NCBI RefSeq assembly: GCF_001921205.1
Contig: NZ_MSIE01000034.1
Location: 1 to 64,000, forward strand
Direction of reading: 5' to 3'
DNA: 64,000 nt
Source of the DNA: Actinophytocola xanthii
Lineage (GTDB): Bacteria > Actinomycetota > Actinomycetes > Mycobacteriales > Pseudonocardiaceae
Part shown: positions 1 to 7,949 of the stretch, in pieces
How the letters are laid out: each line of letters opens with the position of its first letter
How positions within the stretch are numbered: the stretch's first letter is position 1
Made by a program: the position numbers and the translations under genes
The notes under the pieces: model-generated
Database searches by the model: none
The model's input: the letters and a program-made list of their open reading frames with translations, nothing else
What the model was told of the DNA's origin: nothing

Positions 1-39
1 CGCCCACACCACCACCACCGGCCTCCCCCTCGGCATCGC

Positions 40-385
40 CTGACCAGCCGGTGAAAAGCTCGGGGTCCGACAGCAGGACCACGCGGTCGGCCACGGGATC
101 GAACCCCAGCACCGGGTGACCCCCGTCCCCCTCCGGGGCTCAGCAGCACCGGCTTGTTCAACTCGCGCCCGAGCACGGCCAGAAAGCCACAGAGGACATC
201 GACCCCGTCCTGTCCCTGGAGCTCGCGCGGATCGACGTCGAACGTGACCTCGTCCGCAGAGAGTCTTCGACCGTGGTCCCCCGCACCGTCACGTCAGCCC
301 ACACCGGCTCGGGCACCTGACCATCCTGCCCGCTGGTGCCGCGCTGTGCGCAGCCGGAATCACGCATGGCCCCAGGACGACACAC
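40..385 (-). pseudogene. frameshifted relic of an unidentified protein
   Basis: Read on the minus strand, three neighbouring segments in different frames each have GC-rich third positions and protein-like composition, and they join into one plausible sequence. The first contains VPEPVWADVTVRG, the second DEVTFDVDPRELQGQDG followed by FLAVLGRELNKPVLLSP, and the third HPVLGFDPVADRVVLLSDPE. Frame changes are needed near 260 and near 130. I do not recognise the family. The third segment stays open toward the window edge, so the exact end is unknown. A + strand reading of bases 2-43 (AHTTTTGLPLGIA, then stop) could instead be the tail of an upstream gene. Sequencing error rather than decay would also explain the shifts. 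Confidence 0.4.
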
Positions 386-389
386 TCCC

Positions 390-545
390 TCAGCCTCGGG
401 TCTCCATGGCCTCGAGCTTGACCACGATGATCCCGTTCGCCATCCCGGTCGTCGTCCACCCCGTGGGTGCTTGGTTCGTCTCGCTGCGGTCGACCGTGAC
501 CGGCAGCGCTGGCAACGCCCAGAAGCCGACGGCGATCATGGGGTA
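390..545 (-). CDS. short unidentified ORF, possibly an N-terminally truncated remnant
   Basis: About 50 residues starting MIAVGFWALPALPV and ending with IIVVKLEAMETRG. Almost every codon ends in G or C, unlike a shadow frame. The frame stays open upstream, but that part overlaps the well supported LuxR-type gene on the other strand, so the true start is probably the ATG at 545 or just upstream. No clear ribosome binding site is visible. It is followed directly by the frameshifted relic on the same strand, so the two could be pieces of one decayed operon. No function can be assigned. Confidence 0.35.
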   Translation of the reverse strand, partial: YPMIAVGFWALPALPVTVDRSETNQAPTGWTTTGMANGIIVVKLEAMETRG

Positions 546-617
546 CGCGCTGGTGTAGCGGCCTGACCACGACCGGGCGGATATGCTCTGCGCCCCCGTG
601 GTGATCAGTGAGGTGTC

Positions 618-1130
618 ATGCGAGCTCTCCGCCGGCTGCTCTCGTCGTCGTCTCGCCGCGGTGTGCTCGTCGCCGCGGTCCTTGGTGGCTGCTTCCTCTG
701 GGCGATGGTCGTCATGGGGCTGTCGTTCGCGATGGTCGAGCGGGGCAACGGGCAGTGGTGGGTCGTGCCGCTGTTCGGTCTGCTCGTGCTGGTCGTCGCC
801 GTGGTGGCGGCGCGCGGCACGCCCACCGGGCGGACGGGAACGGCGCAGGAGGCGTCCCCGCCGCCCTCGGCCTCGTCTCCCGCGCCGGTCACCGCCGGGA
901 GGGTTCTGGCCGAACCGCTCACCCCACGTGAGGTGGAGGTGCTGCGGGAGCTGGCGGCGGGACGCTCCAACCAGGAGATCAGCAGGGCGTTGTTCGTCGC
1001 TCCCGGCACGGTCAAGGCGCACCTCAACCACATCTTCCGCAAGCTGGACGCCGCGAGCCGCCTCCAGGCCATCGCGCACGCCCGGGAGGCGGGGCTGCTC
1101 GACCCACAGCCGAAAATAAACCCCCACTAA
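618..1130 (+). CDS. membrane-anchored LuxR-type HTH regulator
   Basis: 170 residues. Two hydrophobic segments lie at about residues 16-37 and 48-65, followed by a Pro/Ser/Ala-rich linker and a C-terminal LuxR/GerE helix-turn-helix from about residue 100 (LTPREVEVLRELAAGRSNQE, then APGTVKAHLNHIFRKL). There is no receiver domain, so any signal would have to come through the membrane part. The ATG follows GAGGTG at a suitable distance. It is the first of three + strand genes before the convergent operon, so it could regulate the nearby membrane protein and P450. DNA binding is secure from the family; the signal is unknown. Confidence 0.85.
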   Translation: MRALRRLLSSSSRRGVLVAAVLGGCFLWAMVVMGLSFAMVERGNGQWWVVPLFGLLVLVVAVVAARGTPTGRTGTAQEASPPPSASSPAPVTAGRVLAEPLTPREVEVLRELAAGRSNQEISRALFVAPGTVKAHLNHIFRKLDAASRLQAIAHAREAGLLDPQPKINPH

Positions 1131-1225
1131 ACCCCGGATCTGCCTTTCGGCCGACGCCCGGCCGGCGGTCCGCTCCCTAGCCTCGGGCACTCGCTCGAGA
1201 CGACGATGAGGAGCTTGCCGTCACC

Positions 1226-1915
1226 ATGCAACGACGTACTGACCGGATCCTGCCGCTCGGCCTTGCCTCGGCGTTCACCGTCGTGGTCCAGGGGTTGTCC
1301 CTCGTGGAGTTCCTTCCCGTGCTGCTGGCGCTGCTGGCCGCCGCCGCGTGGGCGGTGGTGGTCGACCTCGCTGCGCTGTGGGTCAGGCGACACGCGCGCC
1401 TGAGTGCGTGGGTGGAGGACGTCCTGGTCGCTCTCGGTGTCACGGCGATGGCGCTGTTCGCGTTCGGCGGAGCGATCGGGCTGATGATGTTGGGGCTTGC
1501 CCTGGACAGCTCGTCGATCAGCGGCGAGACCATGGTGCTGATGTTCCTGCCCAGCATCCCCATCGCGATCGCGGCCAACCTGCCCACCGAGCTGGTCGTC
1601 ATCCCCGGGTTGCTGGTCCTGGGCTGGCGTCGGGGACCTCGTCGGGTTCTCGTCGTCGTCGCCGCGGGGCTCTACCTCGTGCTCCGGGTGTGGACCTACC
1701 TCGTGTTCGCTGGCGACCGCCTCGACCTCACCGAGGCGGAGCGGTCGACGACGCCGTTGACCGCCGCCCAGCGGGAGGAGTTCGCGGCCGCCTTCCACGT
1801 CGAGGACCCGCGGTGGATCCTCAACCTGGCCGTGTTCGTCGTTCTCCTGCTGGCCGCGTTCTTCCCCCGGAACCCGTTGCATCGCCGGGCAACGAGCGCA
1901 ACGGTGGGGCCATGA
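1226..1915 (+). CDS. multi-pass membrane protein of unknown function
   Basis: 229 residues with about five or six hydrophobic helices (near 10-50, 68-92, 105-125, 128-165 and 200-218) and a short polar loop around 172-195 (DRLDLTEAERSTT). I recognise no catalytic motif. Its stop overlaps the start of the following P450 in an ATGA arrangement, which implies translational coupling. It may therefore be a membrane partner of that P450 or simply a co-transcribed gene. Confidence 0.8.
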   Translation: MQRRTDRILPLGLASAFTVVVQGLSLVEFLPVLLALLAAAAWAVVVDLAALWVRRHARLSAWVEDVLVALGVTAMALFAFGGAIGLMMLGLALDSSSISGETMVLMFLPSIPIAIAANLPTELVVIPGLLVLGWRRGPRRVLVVVAAGLYLVLRVWTYLVFAGDRLDLTEAERSTTPLTAAQREEFAAAFHVEDPRWILNLAVFVVLLLAAFFPRNPLHRRATSATVGP

Positions 1916-3261
1916 GGCCGACACGTGGTGTTCTCGACCGTGCCGCCGGGGGACTGAACGCGGTCACCGCGCCGTTCGACCCCGAGGGGTACCTGCGCAG
2001 GCGTCGCGCTCGCGGCGGTGACCCGGTCATCGTCCGGGTGCCGGGGGCGGCGGGGCGGATGGTGGTCTCGGGAGATCCCGAGGCAGCCCGGGAGCTGTTC
2101 GGCGGGCCGGTCGAGCTGTTCGACGTCCCCCGTCCCAACCCGGTGGAGCCGCTGCTGGGGACCGGGTCGCTGATCATGCTGAGCGGCGAACGGCACCGAC
2201 GTGAGCGGCGGGTGCTCACGCCCCCTTTCGGCGGACAGCGGATGCGGGCCTACGGGACGATCATCCAGGAGGCGGTGCTCGACCAGGTGCGCTCGTGGCG
2301 GCCGGGGCAACGGCTGGACGCCCAGCGGTTCGGGCAGGCGGTCACGCTGTCGGTGATCGTCCGCGCGGTGTTCGGCGTCGACGGCGGCTCGCTTGGTGAG
2401 CACTTTGCCACCACGACGGCACAGCTGCTCCAGGGGTACAAGCCCATGCTGTCGGTGCCGGCGCTGCGGCGGACGGTGGGGCGGTTGGGCCCGGAGGCGC
2501 GGCTGCGGCGGCGGTTGGCCGCGTTCGACTCGCTGCTCGCCGCGGAGATCGAGAACCGACGCGGCACCGGCGTCGCCGACCGGGAGGACATCCTGTCACT
2601 GCTGTTGTCGGTCCGCTACGACGACGGCAGCGAGCTGTCCACTTCGGATCTGCTGGACGAGCTGCGCACGATGGTCGTCGCCGGCCACGAGACGACGGCG
2701 ACGACGCTCGGCTGGGCGCTGTACCACCTCTACCGGGAACCGGCCCTGGTGCGGCGGCTGATCGAGGAACTGGCGCCGCTCGGTAATCCGCCACCACCGG
2801 CGGAGCTGGCCGAGCTGCCCTTCCTGCGGGCGGTGTGCCACGAGGCGTTGCGGCTGCACCCGGTCGTACCGATGGTCGCCCGGCGGCTGCTCGCACCCTG
2901 GCGGTTCCGCGGCGTCGACCTCGCCCCGGGCGACACGGCGGCCGTCGCGACCTCCTTGCTGCACCACAACCCCGACGTCTGGGACGAGCCGCTCACGTTC
3001 CGGCCGGACCGGTTCCTGGACCGCGAACCACGAGGGTTCGCGTTCGCGCCGTTCGGGGGCGGGCACCGGCGCTGCCTCGGCGCGGCGTTCGGCGACTACG
3101 AGCTGCGCATCGCACTGGGCACGGTGGTCTGCATGGCCACGCTGTCGATGCCCGAGCGGGAACGGGGTCGCCGGATCCCCCCTGCCGTGCCACGCAACAT
3201 CACGTTCGGCCCACGGCGGCCGCTCATGCTGACCTTCGAGGGGCCGACCGGTACCGCATGA
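1912..3261 (+). CDS. cytochrome P450 (class with FGGGHRRC haem loop)
   Basis: 449 residues. P450 landmarks are present in order: the I-helix oxygen-binding motif AGHETT, the K-helix ExxR as EALR, a PDRF-type meander (FRPDRF) and the haem loop FGGGHRRCLG with the thiolate Cys at residue 388. The open frame runs further upstream, but the ATG at 1912 overlaps the previous stop (ATGA) and gives the normal family length, so I chose it. The haem-loop wording resembles mycobacterial CYP132/135/138-like and fatty-acid-type P450s (family knowledge, not tested). No ferredoxin gene is adjacent. It faces the end of the minus-strand operon with only a 3-nt gap, so a role in the same pathway is possible but unproven. 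Confidence 0.93.
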   Translation: MRPTRGVLDRAAGGLNAVTAPFDPEGYLRRRRARGGDPVIVRVPGAAGRMVVSGDPEAARELFGGPVELFDVPRPNPVEPLLGTGSLIMLSGERHRRERRVLTPPFGGQRMRAYGTIIQEAVLDQVRSWRPGQRLDAQRFGQAVTLSVIVRAVFGVDGGSLGEHFATTTAQLLQGYKPMLSVPALRRTVGRLGPEARLRRRLAAFDSLLAAEIENRRGTGVADREDILSLLLSVRYDDGSELSTSDLLDELRTMVVAGHETTATTLGWALYHLYREPALVRRLIEELAPLGNPPPPAELAELPFLRAVCHEALRLHPVVPMVARRLLAPWRFRGVDLAPGDTAAVATSLLHHNPDVWDEPLTFRPDRFLDREPRGFAFAPFGGGHRRCLGAAFGDYELRIALGTVVCMATLSMPERERGRRIPPAVPRNITFGPRRPLMLTFEGPTGTA

Positions 3262-3264
3262 CGA

Positions 3265-3777
3265 CTAGCTGCTGGTGGTGGGCAGGGGGCGCAGGAGCAT
3301 CCGCTCGAGGTTGTCGGCGGGGTCGTCGCAGTGGTACTCCACCGGGGGCTCGTCGGTGAGCATTCTGGGGAGGAACCAGGGGATGTTGCTCACCACCGCC
3401 CGGTTGCCGTGGTCGCAGACCCAGGCCGACGGGAGCCACTCGAGCTGTCCCTCGGGTACCGCACGCCTACCCGGCCAGGTCACGTCCGCGTCGACGAACT
3501 CCGCGACGTAGGCGTACATCCCGGTGCGGCTCGCTCCGGCGGGCCAGGTCACCGTGCCGACCGCCCGGAGCCGGTCGGCGTGGGCGAGGTCGATCCCCGC
3601 CTCCTCCCGGACCTCCCGGCGAACACACCGCTGCGGCGTCTCCGAACCGACGCGCTTCCCGCCGAGACCGTTCCAGCGGTCGACGAAGGGCGGCCTCGCC
3701 CGCAGGAGCATGAGGACACGTTCCCTGTGGACACAGAAGCAGATGGTGTACGGCAGCGCCGGACGCTCGTCGTCCAT
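3265..3777 (-). CDS. Nudix hydrolase
   Basis: 170 residues from the ATG at 3777; a TTG three codons upstream overlaps the previous stop and is an alternative. A complete Nudix box (G-x5-E-x7-REVxEExGI) spans residues 40-62, with glutamates for metal binding. The N-terminal wording (YTICFCVHRERVLMLLR) is like MutT/8-oxo-dGTP-type members. Enzymes of this family cleave nucleoside diphosphate-X bonds. It is the last gene of the ten-gene operon and is almost fused to the nucleotidyltransferase-like gene, so it may hydrolyse a nucleotide intermediate or side product of that pathway rather than do general housekeeping. Confidence 0.9.
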   Translation of the reverse strand: MDDERPALPYTICFCVHRERVLMLLRARPPFVDRWNGLGGKRVGSETPQRCVRREVREEAGIDLAHADRLRAVGTVTWPAGASRTGMYAYVAEFVDADVTWPGRRAVPEGQLEWLPSAWVCDHGNRAVVSNIPWFLPRMLTDEPPVEYHCDDPADNLERMLLRPLPTTSS

Positions 3778-3782
3778 CGGCG

Positions 3783-5390
3783 TCAACCGCCCGACCCGTG
3801 CGGTTGCCGACCCGCGGTCGCGATCAAGTCCTGTGCCTCCTGGATGGGAAAAGCGGCGTTGAGATAGCCCCCGAGCCTGGTCCAGTCATAGCCGATGTCG
3901 AGCGTACTTCGCCACTCGGCGATCGACGCGAAGGAGGACGGGAACAGCTCCACCCCCACCGCCGCGCGCATGGCCGTGACGAGGTCCTCGAGGTCGGTCA
4001 GGAGCCTGGCCGCCTGGTCGGCGTTCGCCACGCGGAACTCGACCGCTCGCGCGGACTCCGCGATGGGCCGCGGGAGCTCCGGCAGACGCGACAGCCAGTC
4101 GAGTGACTCCTCGGCGGGAGGTTGCGGGCTCACGCCGAACGCGCTCAGCACCGCCAGGCACGCCTGCCGGAACATGCGGCGCGAGGTCGTCTCGACCACG
4201 GGCCACTGGCGACGCCGCGCCGCGCCCTCGGCGTCCTCCCGTGCGTTCTCCACCATGATGTTCGCCCAGACCAACGACATGCCCGCCTCCGCGAACCGCC
4301 GCGCCGCCAGCGGAACGAGGGTGACGAACGGGTCGTGCTCGGTGACCGGCGCCCCGTGCAGGGACAGGATCGGCCGGCGGGCTGTCGGCGGCGGGGACGC
4401 GACCGCGTACCCCCGCACCAGACCGCCGCCCCGCCAGCGCAACCGCAGGAGACCGACCCGGAGGAACTCGGCGATGACCTCGCCCGCGTCACCCGTCACG
4501 ACCTCCGGCAGCGGTGTGTCGAAACGCAGCGATCGCCAGACGTGTGCCGCCTTCTCGTTCAGCGTGAACACGTCTTGGCCGCGCAGCAGGTGCAGGTGCC
4601 GGCCCAGTGGCCAGGTCGTGACGCCCCGGACCCGGGCGAGCAGTACGCGTGCCGGGTCGAGCGGGGCCCCGTCGACGCCGAGCTCGGGAAGCGAGCCGAC
4701 GCAGTGCCGGACGTACTGCTCCGGCGGCAGGTCCGAGCGCTCGGCGGTCTCGAGCATCCGGCGGACCGGCGCCGAGCCGTCGACACGCGCCAGCTGCTGG
4801 GAGATCCACTTGCGTTCGAGGTAGCTCTCGCCGCGCTCGGCGACCCAGGACTTGGCGCCCTGGATCAGCGCGGTGCGGGCCCAGCTCGCGGCGCGGTCCA
4901 CGGCCCCGAGTCCAGCGAGCGCCGTCGCGTACCGGGCGGACTGCCGGGCACGCTGGCGGAACCAGACCACGACGATCCGGGCCAGCTCGTCCTCGGGCAG
5001 GATGTCCCGAACGGCCTTCAGCGACGAAGGGTTGCGCAGCGGAACAGCTCGGACCAGCCGCTGGACCCGGTTCAACGAGTCCTCGGGGATGCCGGCGACT
5101 CCTCGGGGGCCAGACCTGGCGGAGCCGGCGACCGCGCGCGCCAACTCCTCGGCCTGCCGCACGGACCGCACGCGGACCTCGACCCGGCGTCCCTCCACGA
5201 ACACGATGGTGGGCATCGTCGGGAAGTCGTGGTCGCCGGCCTCCAACAACAGGAAGTCCACATCGGAGGAGTCGTTGCCGAAACCCTCGGCGATCGATCC
5301 CTCGATGACCGCCGCCGTGCCCTCCGGTACGTCGATCCCCTCGGTCGCGAGGGTGAGCAGGTGCTGGAGGTGGTCGTGGGACAGGATCAC
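3783..5390 (-). CDS. nucleotidyltransferase-fold protein with a PqqD-like segment
   Basis: 535 residues. Near the N terminus is a minimal nucleotidyltransferase signature, GSxxEG followed by SSDVD (residues 31-45), which supplies the first two metal-binding aspartates; REVRV-like strands follow. Residues about 258-317 (LGRHLHLLRG, FTLNEKAAHVWRSL) resemble the PqqD fold, a peptide- or partner-binding module. The rest (320-535) is unassigned and partly helical. The GTG start at 5390 overlaps the lyase stop, giving tight coupling. Nucleotidyltransferase and HPr-kinase-like genes sit together in some lasso-peptide clusters (family knowledge), but no precursor, protease or cyclase is seen here. 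Transfer of a nucleotide to a small-molecule or carrier substrate is inference. Confidence 0.75.
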   Translation of the reverse strand: MILSHDHLQHLLTLATEGIDVPEGTAAVIEGSIAEGFGNDSSDVDFLLLEAGDHDFPTMPTIVFVEGRRVEVRVRSVRQAEELARAVAGSARSGPRGVAGIPEDSLNRVQRLVRAVPLRNPSSLKAVRDILPEDELARIVVVWFRQRARQSARYATALAGLGAVDRAASWARTALIQGAKSWVAERGESYLERKWISQQLARVDGSAPVRRMLETAERSDLPPEQYVRHCVGSLPELGVDGAPLDPARVLLARVRGVTTWPLGRHLHLLRGQDVFTLNEKAAHVWRSLRFDTPLPEVVTGDAGEVIAEFLRVGLLRLRWRGGGLVRGYAVASPPPTARRPILSLHGAPVTEHDPFVTLVPLAARRFAEAGMSLVWANIMVENAREDAEGAARRRQWPVVETTSRRMFRQACLAVLSAFGVSPQPPAEESLDWLSRLPELPRPIAESARAVEFRVANADQAARLLTDLEDLVTAMRAAVGVELFPSSFASIAEWRSTLDIGYDWTRLGGYLNAAFPIQEAQDLIATAGRQPHGSGG

Positions 5391-6859
5391 GGCGTCACCT
5401 CCGCAGCGCGAGGCCGGTTCCCGCGGGCCAGCCGCGCGGCCATTCCGTCGGAACCCAGCAGCCGCCGCTCCCACAACCCGCACACGTACTCGGTGCGTTC
5501 CGCCGCGAGTCCGGTGTAGCTCTCGGGGTGGACAAGGACGTCGGACAGCCCGCCGAGCGACGAGGCCAGGCGGTCGTCCGCACGCAGCACACCGGACAGT
5601 GCCTCGCCGGAGGACTGCGCGCGCCGCACGGCGGCGTGCACGAGATCGTAGGCGTCGGCATGGCCGGACAACGCGAGCAGCACGTACAGCGCTTCGGTCG
5701 TCACCTGCTCGCCCGCCGCGTCGAGGTGGCGGCGCATTCGCGCGGGGTTCACCCGCACCGCAGCCAGAGCGCGGGTCAGGACGGTGGTGGCGCAGGAGAA
5801 GGCGACGAACAGCTCCACGGCGAACCGGGCCGAGGCGCCGTTGGTGAGGTCCCGCTGGTGCTCGGAGACCTGGTCGAGCAGGGTGGTGACCAGGCGGGGC
5901 GCGAACGACTTCCACAGGCTCTTCACCATCTCGAAGCGGAACGGGTTCGTCTTGTGCGGCATCGTCGACGACCCGACCTCCGTCGCGTCCGGGGCGGTTC
6001 CCAGCTCACCGATCTCGCTGCGCATGAGGTGCCGCACGTCGTCGGCGATGTTCGCCAGCACGGAGAAGCACGACGTGACCGCCCAGGCCAGGTCGCCGGC
6101 GTACTCCGGCGGCACGATCTGGGTGGCGTGTGCCGCGGGCGCGATGCCCAGCTCGCCCAGGACGGCCTGCTCGAGCTCCTCGGGCGAGAACGTCGTGCGG
6201 TCCCCGAGGAGTGTGTGCGCGTTGTAGGCGCCGACCGCACCCGACGCCTTGCCCTTCAGGCAGTGCGCCGCCCGTTCGACTGCCTCGATCCGGTTGCCGA
6301 GCCGGTGCACGTACCCCGCCACGGTGAACCCGAAGGTGACCGGGACGGCGAACTGCCCGTGGGTCCGGCCCACCTGGGGGAGCTCCGCAGTGGCCCGCGC
6401 CCAGTCGATCAACAGTCGCGCGAGGTCCAGCAGGTCCGGCAGCAGCACCTCGATCGTGAGGTCGCGCAGGCGCAGCGCCGCGGCCGTGTCGGTCACGTCA
6501 GACGAGGTCAACAGCAGGTGCACCCATGGGCGGGCGGGCTCGGAGACCCGCCTCCCGACACAGTTGACCAGTGCACGCACGTGGTGCTTGGTCCGCAGCT
6601 CCTCGAGGTAGACCTCCTCCGGGGTGACCTCGTGGCAGGCCGCCGCGATCTCGTCCGCCACCTCGGCCGTGCACAGCCCGGCCTTCGCCAGCGCACGCGC
6701 GAGGGCGACCTCCACCTTGAGCTGGTAGCGGATGTGCGCGCTCTCCGAGGCGTACGGTCGTGCCCGGTCGTAGACTCCGCGGATTCCCTTGTAGTAGCGG
6801 TAGTCCAGCGGCGACACGTCGTCGAAGTCGAAGCGGGGATAACCGTCCACGTCAGACAC
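5387..6859 (-). CDS. adenylosuccinate lyase homologue (fumarase/aspartase superfamily)
   Basis: 490 residues, close to the usual family length. The superfamily signature GSSTMPHKTNP spans 296-306, a THGQ catalytic histidine is at 167, and KHHVR carries histidines at 92-93. PurB normally removes fumarate from adenylosuccinate or SAICAR. Here it overlaps its neighbours by 4-8 nt inside a biosynthetic operon and lies two genes after a PurA-like gene, so a specialised lyase that frees an amine from a succinyl adduct is more likely than housekeeping purine synthesis. Its substrate is inference. Argininosuccinate-lyase-type chemistry in N-N bond pathways is an alternative. Confidence 0.85.
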   Translation of the reverse strand: MSDVDGYPRFDFDDVSPLDYRYYKGIRGVYDRARPYASESAHIRYQLKVEVALARALAKAGLCTAEVADEIAAACHEVTPEEVYLEELRTKHHVRALVNCVGRRVSEPARPWVHLLLTSSDVTDTAAALRLRDLTIEVLLPDLLDLARLLIDWARATAELPQVGRTHGQFAVPVTFGFTVAGYVHRLGNRIEAVERAAHCLKGKASGAVGAYNAHTLLGDRTTFSPEELEQAVLGELGIAPAAHATQIVPPEYAGDLAWAVTSCFSVLANIADDVRHLMRSEIGELGTAPDATEVGSSTMPHKTNPFRFEMVKSLWKSFAPRLVTTLLDQVSEHQRDLTNGASARFAVELFVAFSCATTVLTRALAAVRVNPARMRRHLDAAGEQVTTEALYVLLALSGHADAYDLVHAAVRRAQSSGEALSGVLRADDRLASSLGGLSDVLVHPESYTGLAAERTEYVCGLWERRLLGSDGMAARLARGNRPRAAEVTP

Positions 6860-7949
6860 GAGATGTCGCCACCCTCCGGGCGAGTACCTCCAGGGCTTCG
6901 GCCACCTGGCCGCGGGTGTGCTCCCGGCGCAGGAAGAAGTGGTGCGGCACGCACCGACTCAGGGCGTCGATCACCTTCGCCTCCCGCTCCGACGCCGGGC
7001 CGCCGGCGAAAAGACCCGACCAGTTGCCTGGCGCCAGCTCCTGCCGGAAGGCCGCGACGTTGCCGGTCAGCTCGTCGCGGACCACCGCCGCGCTCACCGG
7101 TTCGACCGACGGCGGCCCGACGCGGCGGTCCAGCAGCGGCCTGACGACAAGTCCGACCGGCGCGGAGCGCCGGACGCCGTAGAGCCTGGACAACTGGTCG
7201 AGCGGCACGACGATCTTCGCCCGCACGTCGGTGTCCGGTGCCGGTCCCAGCTCCGGGAACAGTTCGGCCGTCCCGCGTCCCACGGTCAGTGGATACGGCA
7301 GACCGTGGGACACTGCGCCGCCGGGTCCGGCGCGGACCACCACCCGGTCGTTGGACAGGAACTCCGCTCCCCGGTGTACCAGGAGGTGGAGCAGTGTGGT
7401 GGTCTTGCCGTCGCCACTCTCACCGAAGACGAGCACACCGCGGCCGTCCAGCACACAGGCGCCGGCGTGGACGATCGTCGCCGTCGCAGAGCACCACGGC
7501 ATCAGCACCTGACCCCGCACCACGCTGACCGTGTCGGCCTCGAGAACCCAAGGCCGGGGTTGGCACACCACGACCTCCCGTCGTCCGAGGTGGACGATGA
7601 CCCGGGTGCCGTCCCGTTCGGTCTCGACGAGCACCACGTCGCCGAGCGCCCGTCGCCGAGCCGTGTCCGCCCCGCCGAACACCGCGATCCGCTCGGAGTC
7701 GGGAATGAGCGCGTCGAACGCCGCCGACGCGCCGGACGGGAGCGACGGCAGGCACCACACGTGCACCGTCGAGCCGTCGTCGGCGGGCGGCGACGGACCG
7801 GCGAGCGCCGCCACCGCGTCCAACGGCTCCGGCCGCGGCGCGACGAGCTCGACGCGCAGACCGTGCCACCACAGCTCGGTGTGACACCGGAACGGCTGCG
7901 TGCGCAGCTCGCCGAGCAGCGCCTCGCCGACGTCGTGCCGGGCCAGCAT
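6852..7949 (-). CDS. HPr kinase/PEPCK-like P-loop protein
   Basis: 365 residues from the ATG at 7949, with an in-frame GTG immediately upstream. A P-loop of the HPr-kinase type, GESGDGKTT, lies at 176-184 and is followed by LSNDRVVV, the strand with the acidic residue typical of this fold. The N-terminal 150 residues are not recognised. In bacteria, related proteins phosphorylate HPr, and HprK-like proteins of some RiPP clusters phosphorylate a peptide serine. No HPr or precursor gene is seen nearby. Its stop and start overlap both neighbours, so it acts with the PurA- and PurB-like proteins. The phosphoacceptor is unknown. Confidence 0.75.
   Translation of the reverse strand: MLARHDVGEALLGELRTQPFRCHTELWWHGLRVELVAPRPEPLDAVAALAGPSPPADDGSTVHVWCLPSLPSGASAAFDALIPDSERIAVFGGADTARRRALGDVVLVETERDGTRVIVHLGRREVVVCQPRPWVLEADTVSVVRGQVLMPWCSATATIVHAGACVLDGRGVLVFGESGDGKTTTLLHLLVHRGAEFLSNDRVVVRAGPGGAVSHGLPYPLTVGRGTAELFPELGPAPDTDVRAKIVVPLDQLSRLYGVRRSAPVGLVVRPLLDRRVGPPSVEPVSAAVVRDELTGNVAAFRQELAPGNWSGLFAGGPASEREAKVIDALSRCVPHHFFLRREHTRGQVAEALEVLARRVATSRV

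Noticed and set aside
1348-1911. Upstream extension of the P450 frame to 637 residues
   Set aside because: It overlaps the membrane-protein gene in another frame and is Arg/Gly-rich; the ATG at 1912 gives the normal family length and an ATGA overlap.
3783-7949. Lasso-peptide cluster
   Set aside because: Only the kinase-like and nucleotidyltransferase-like genes are shared. No precursor, B1/B2 or C (asparagine-synthetase-like) gene is present.
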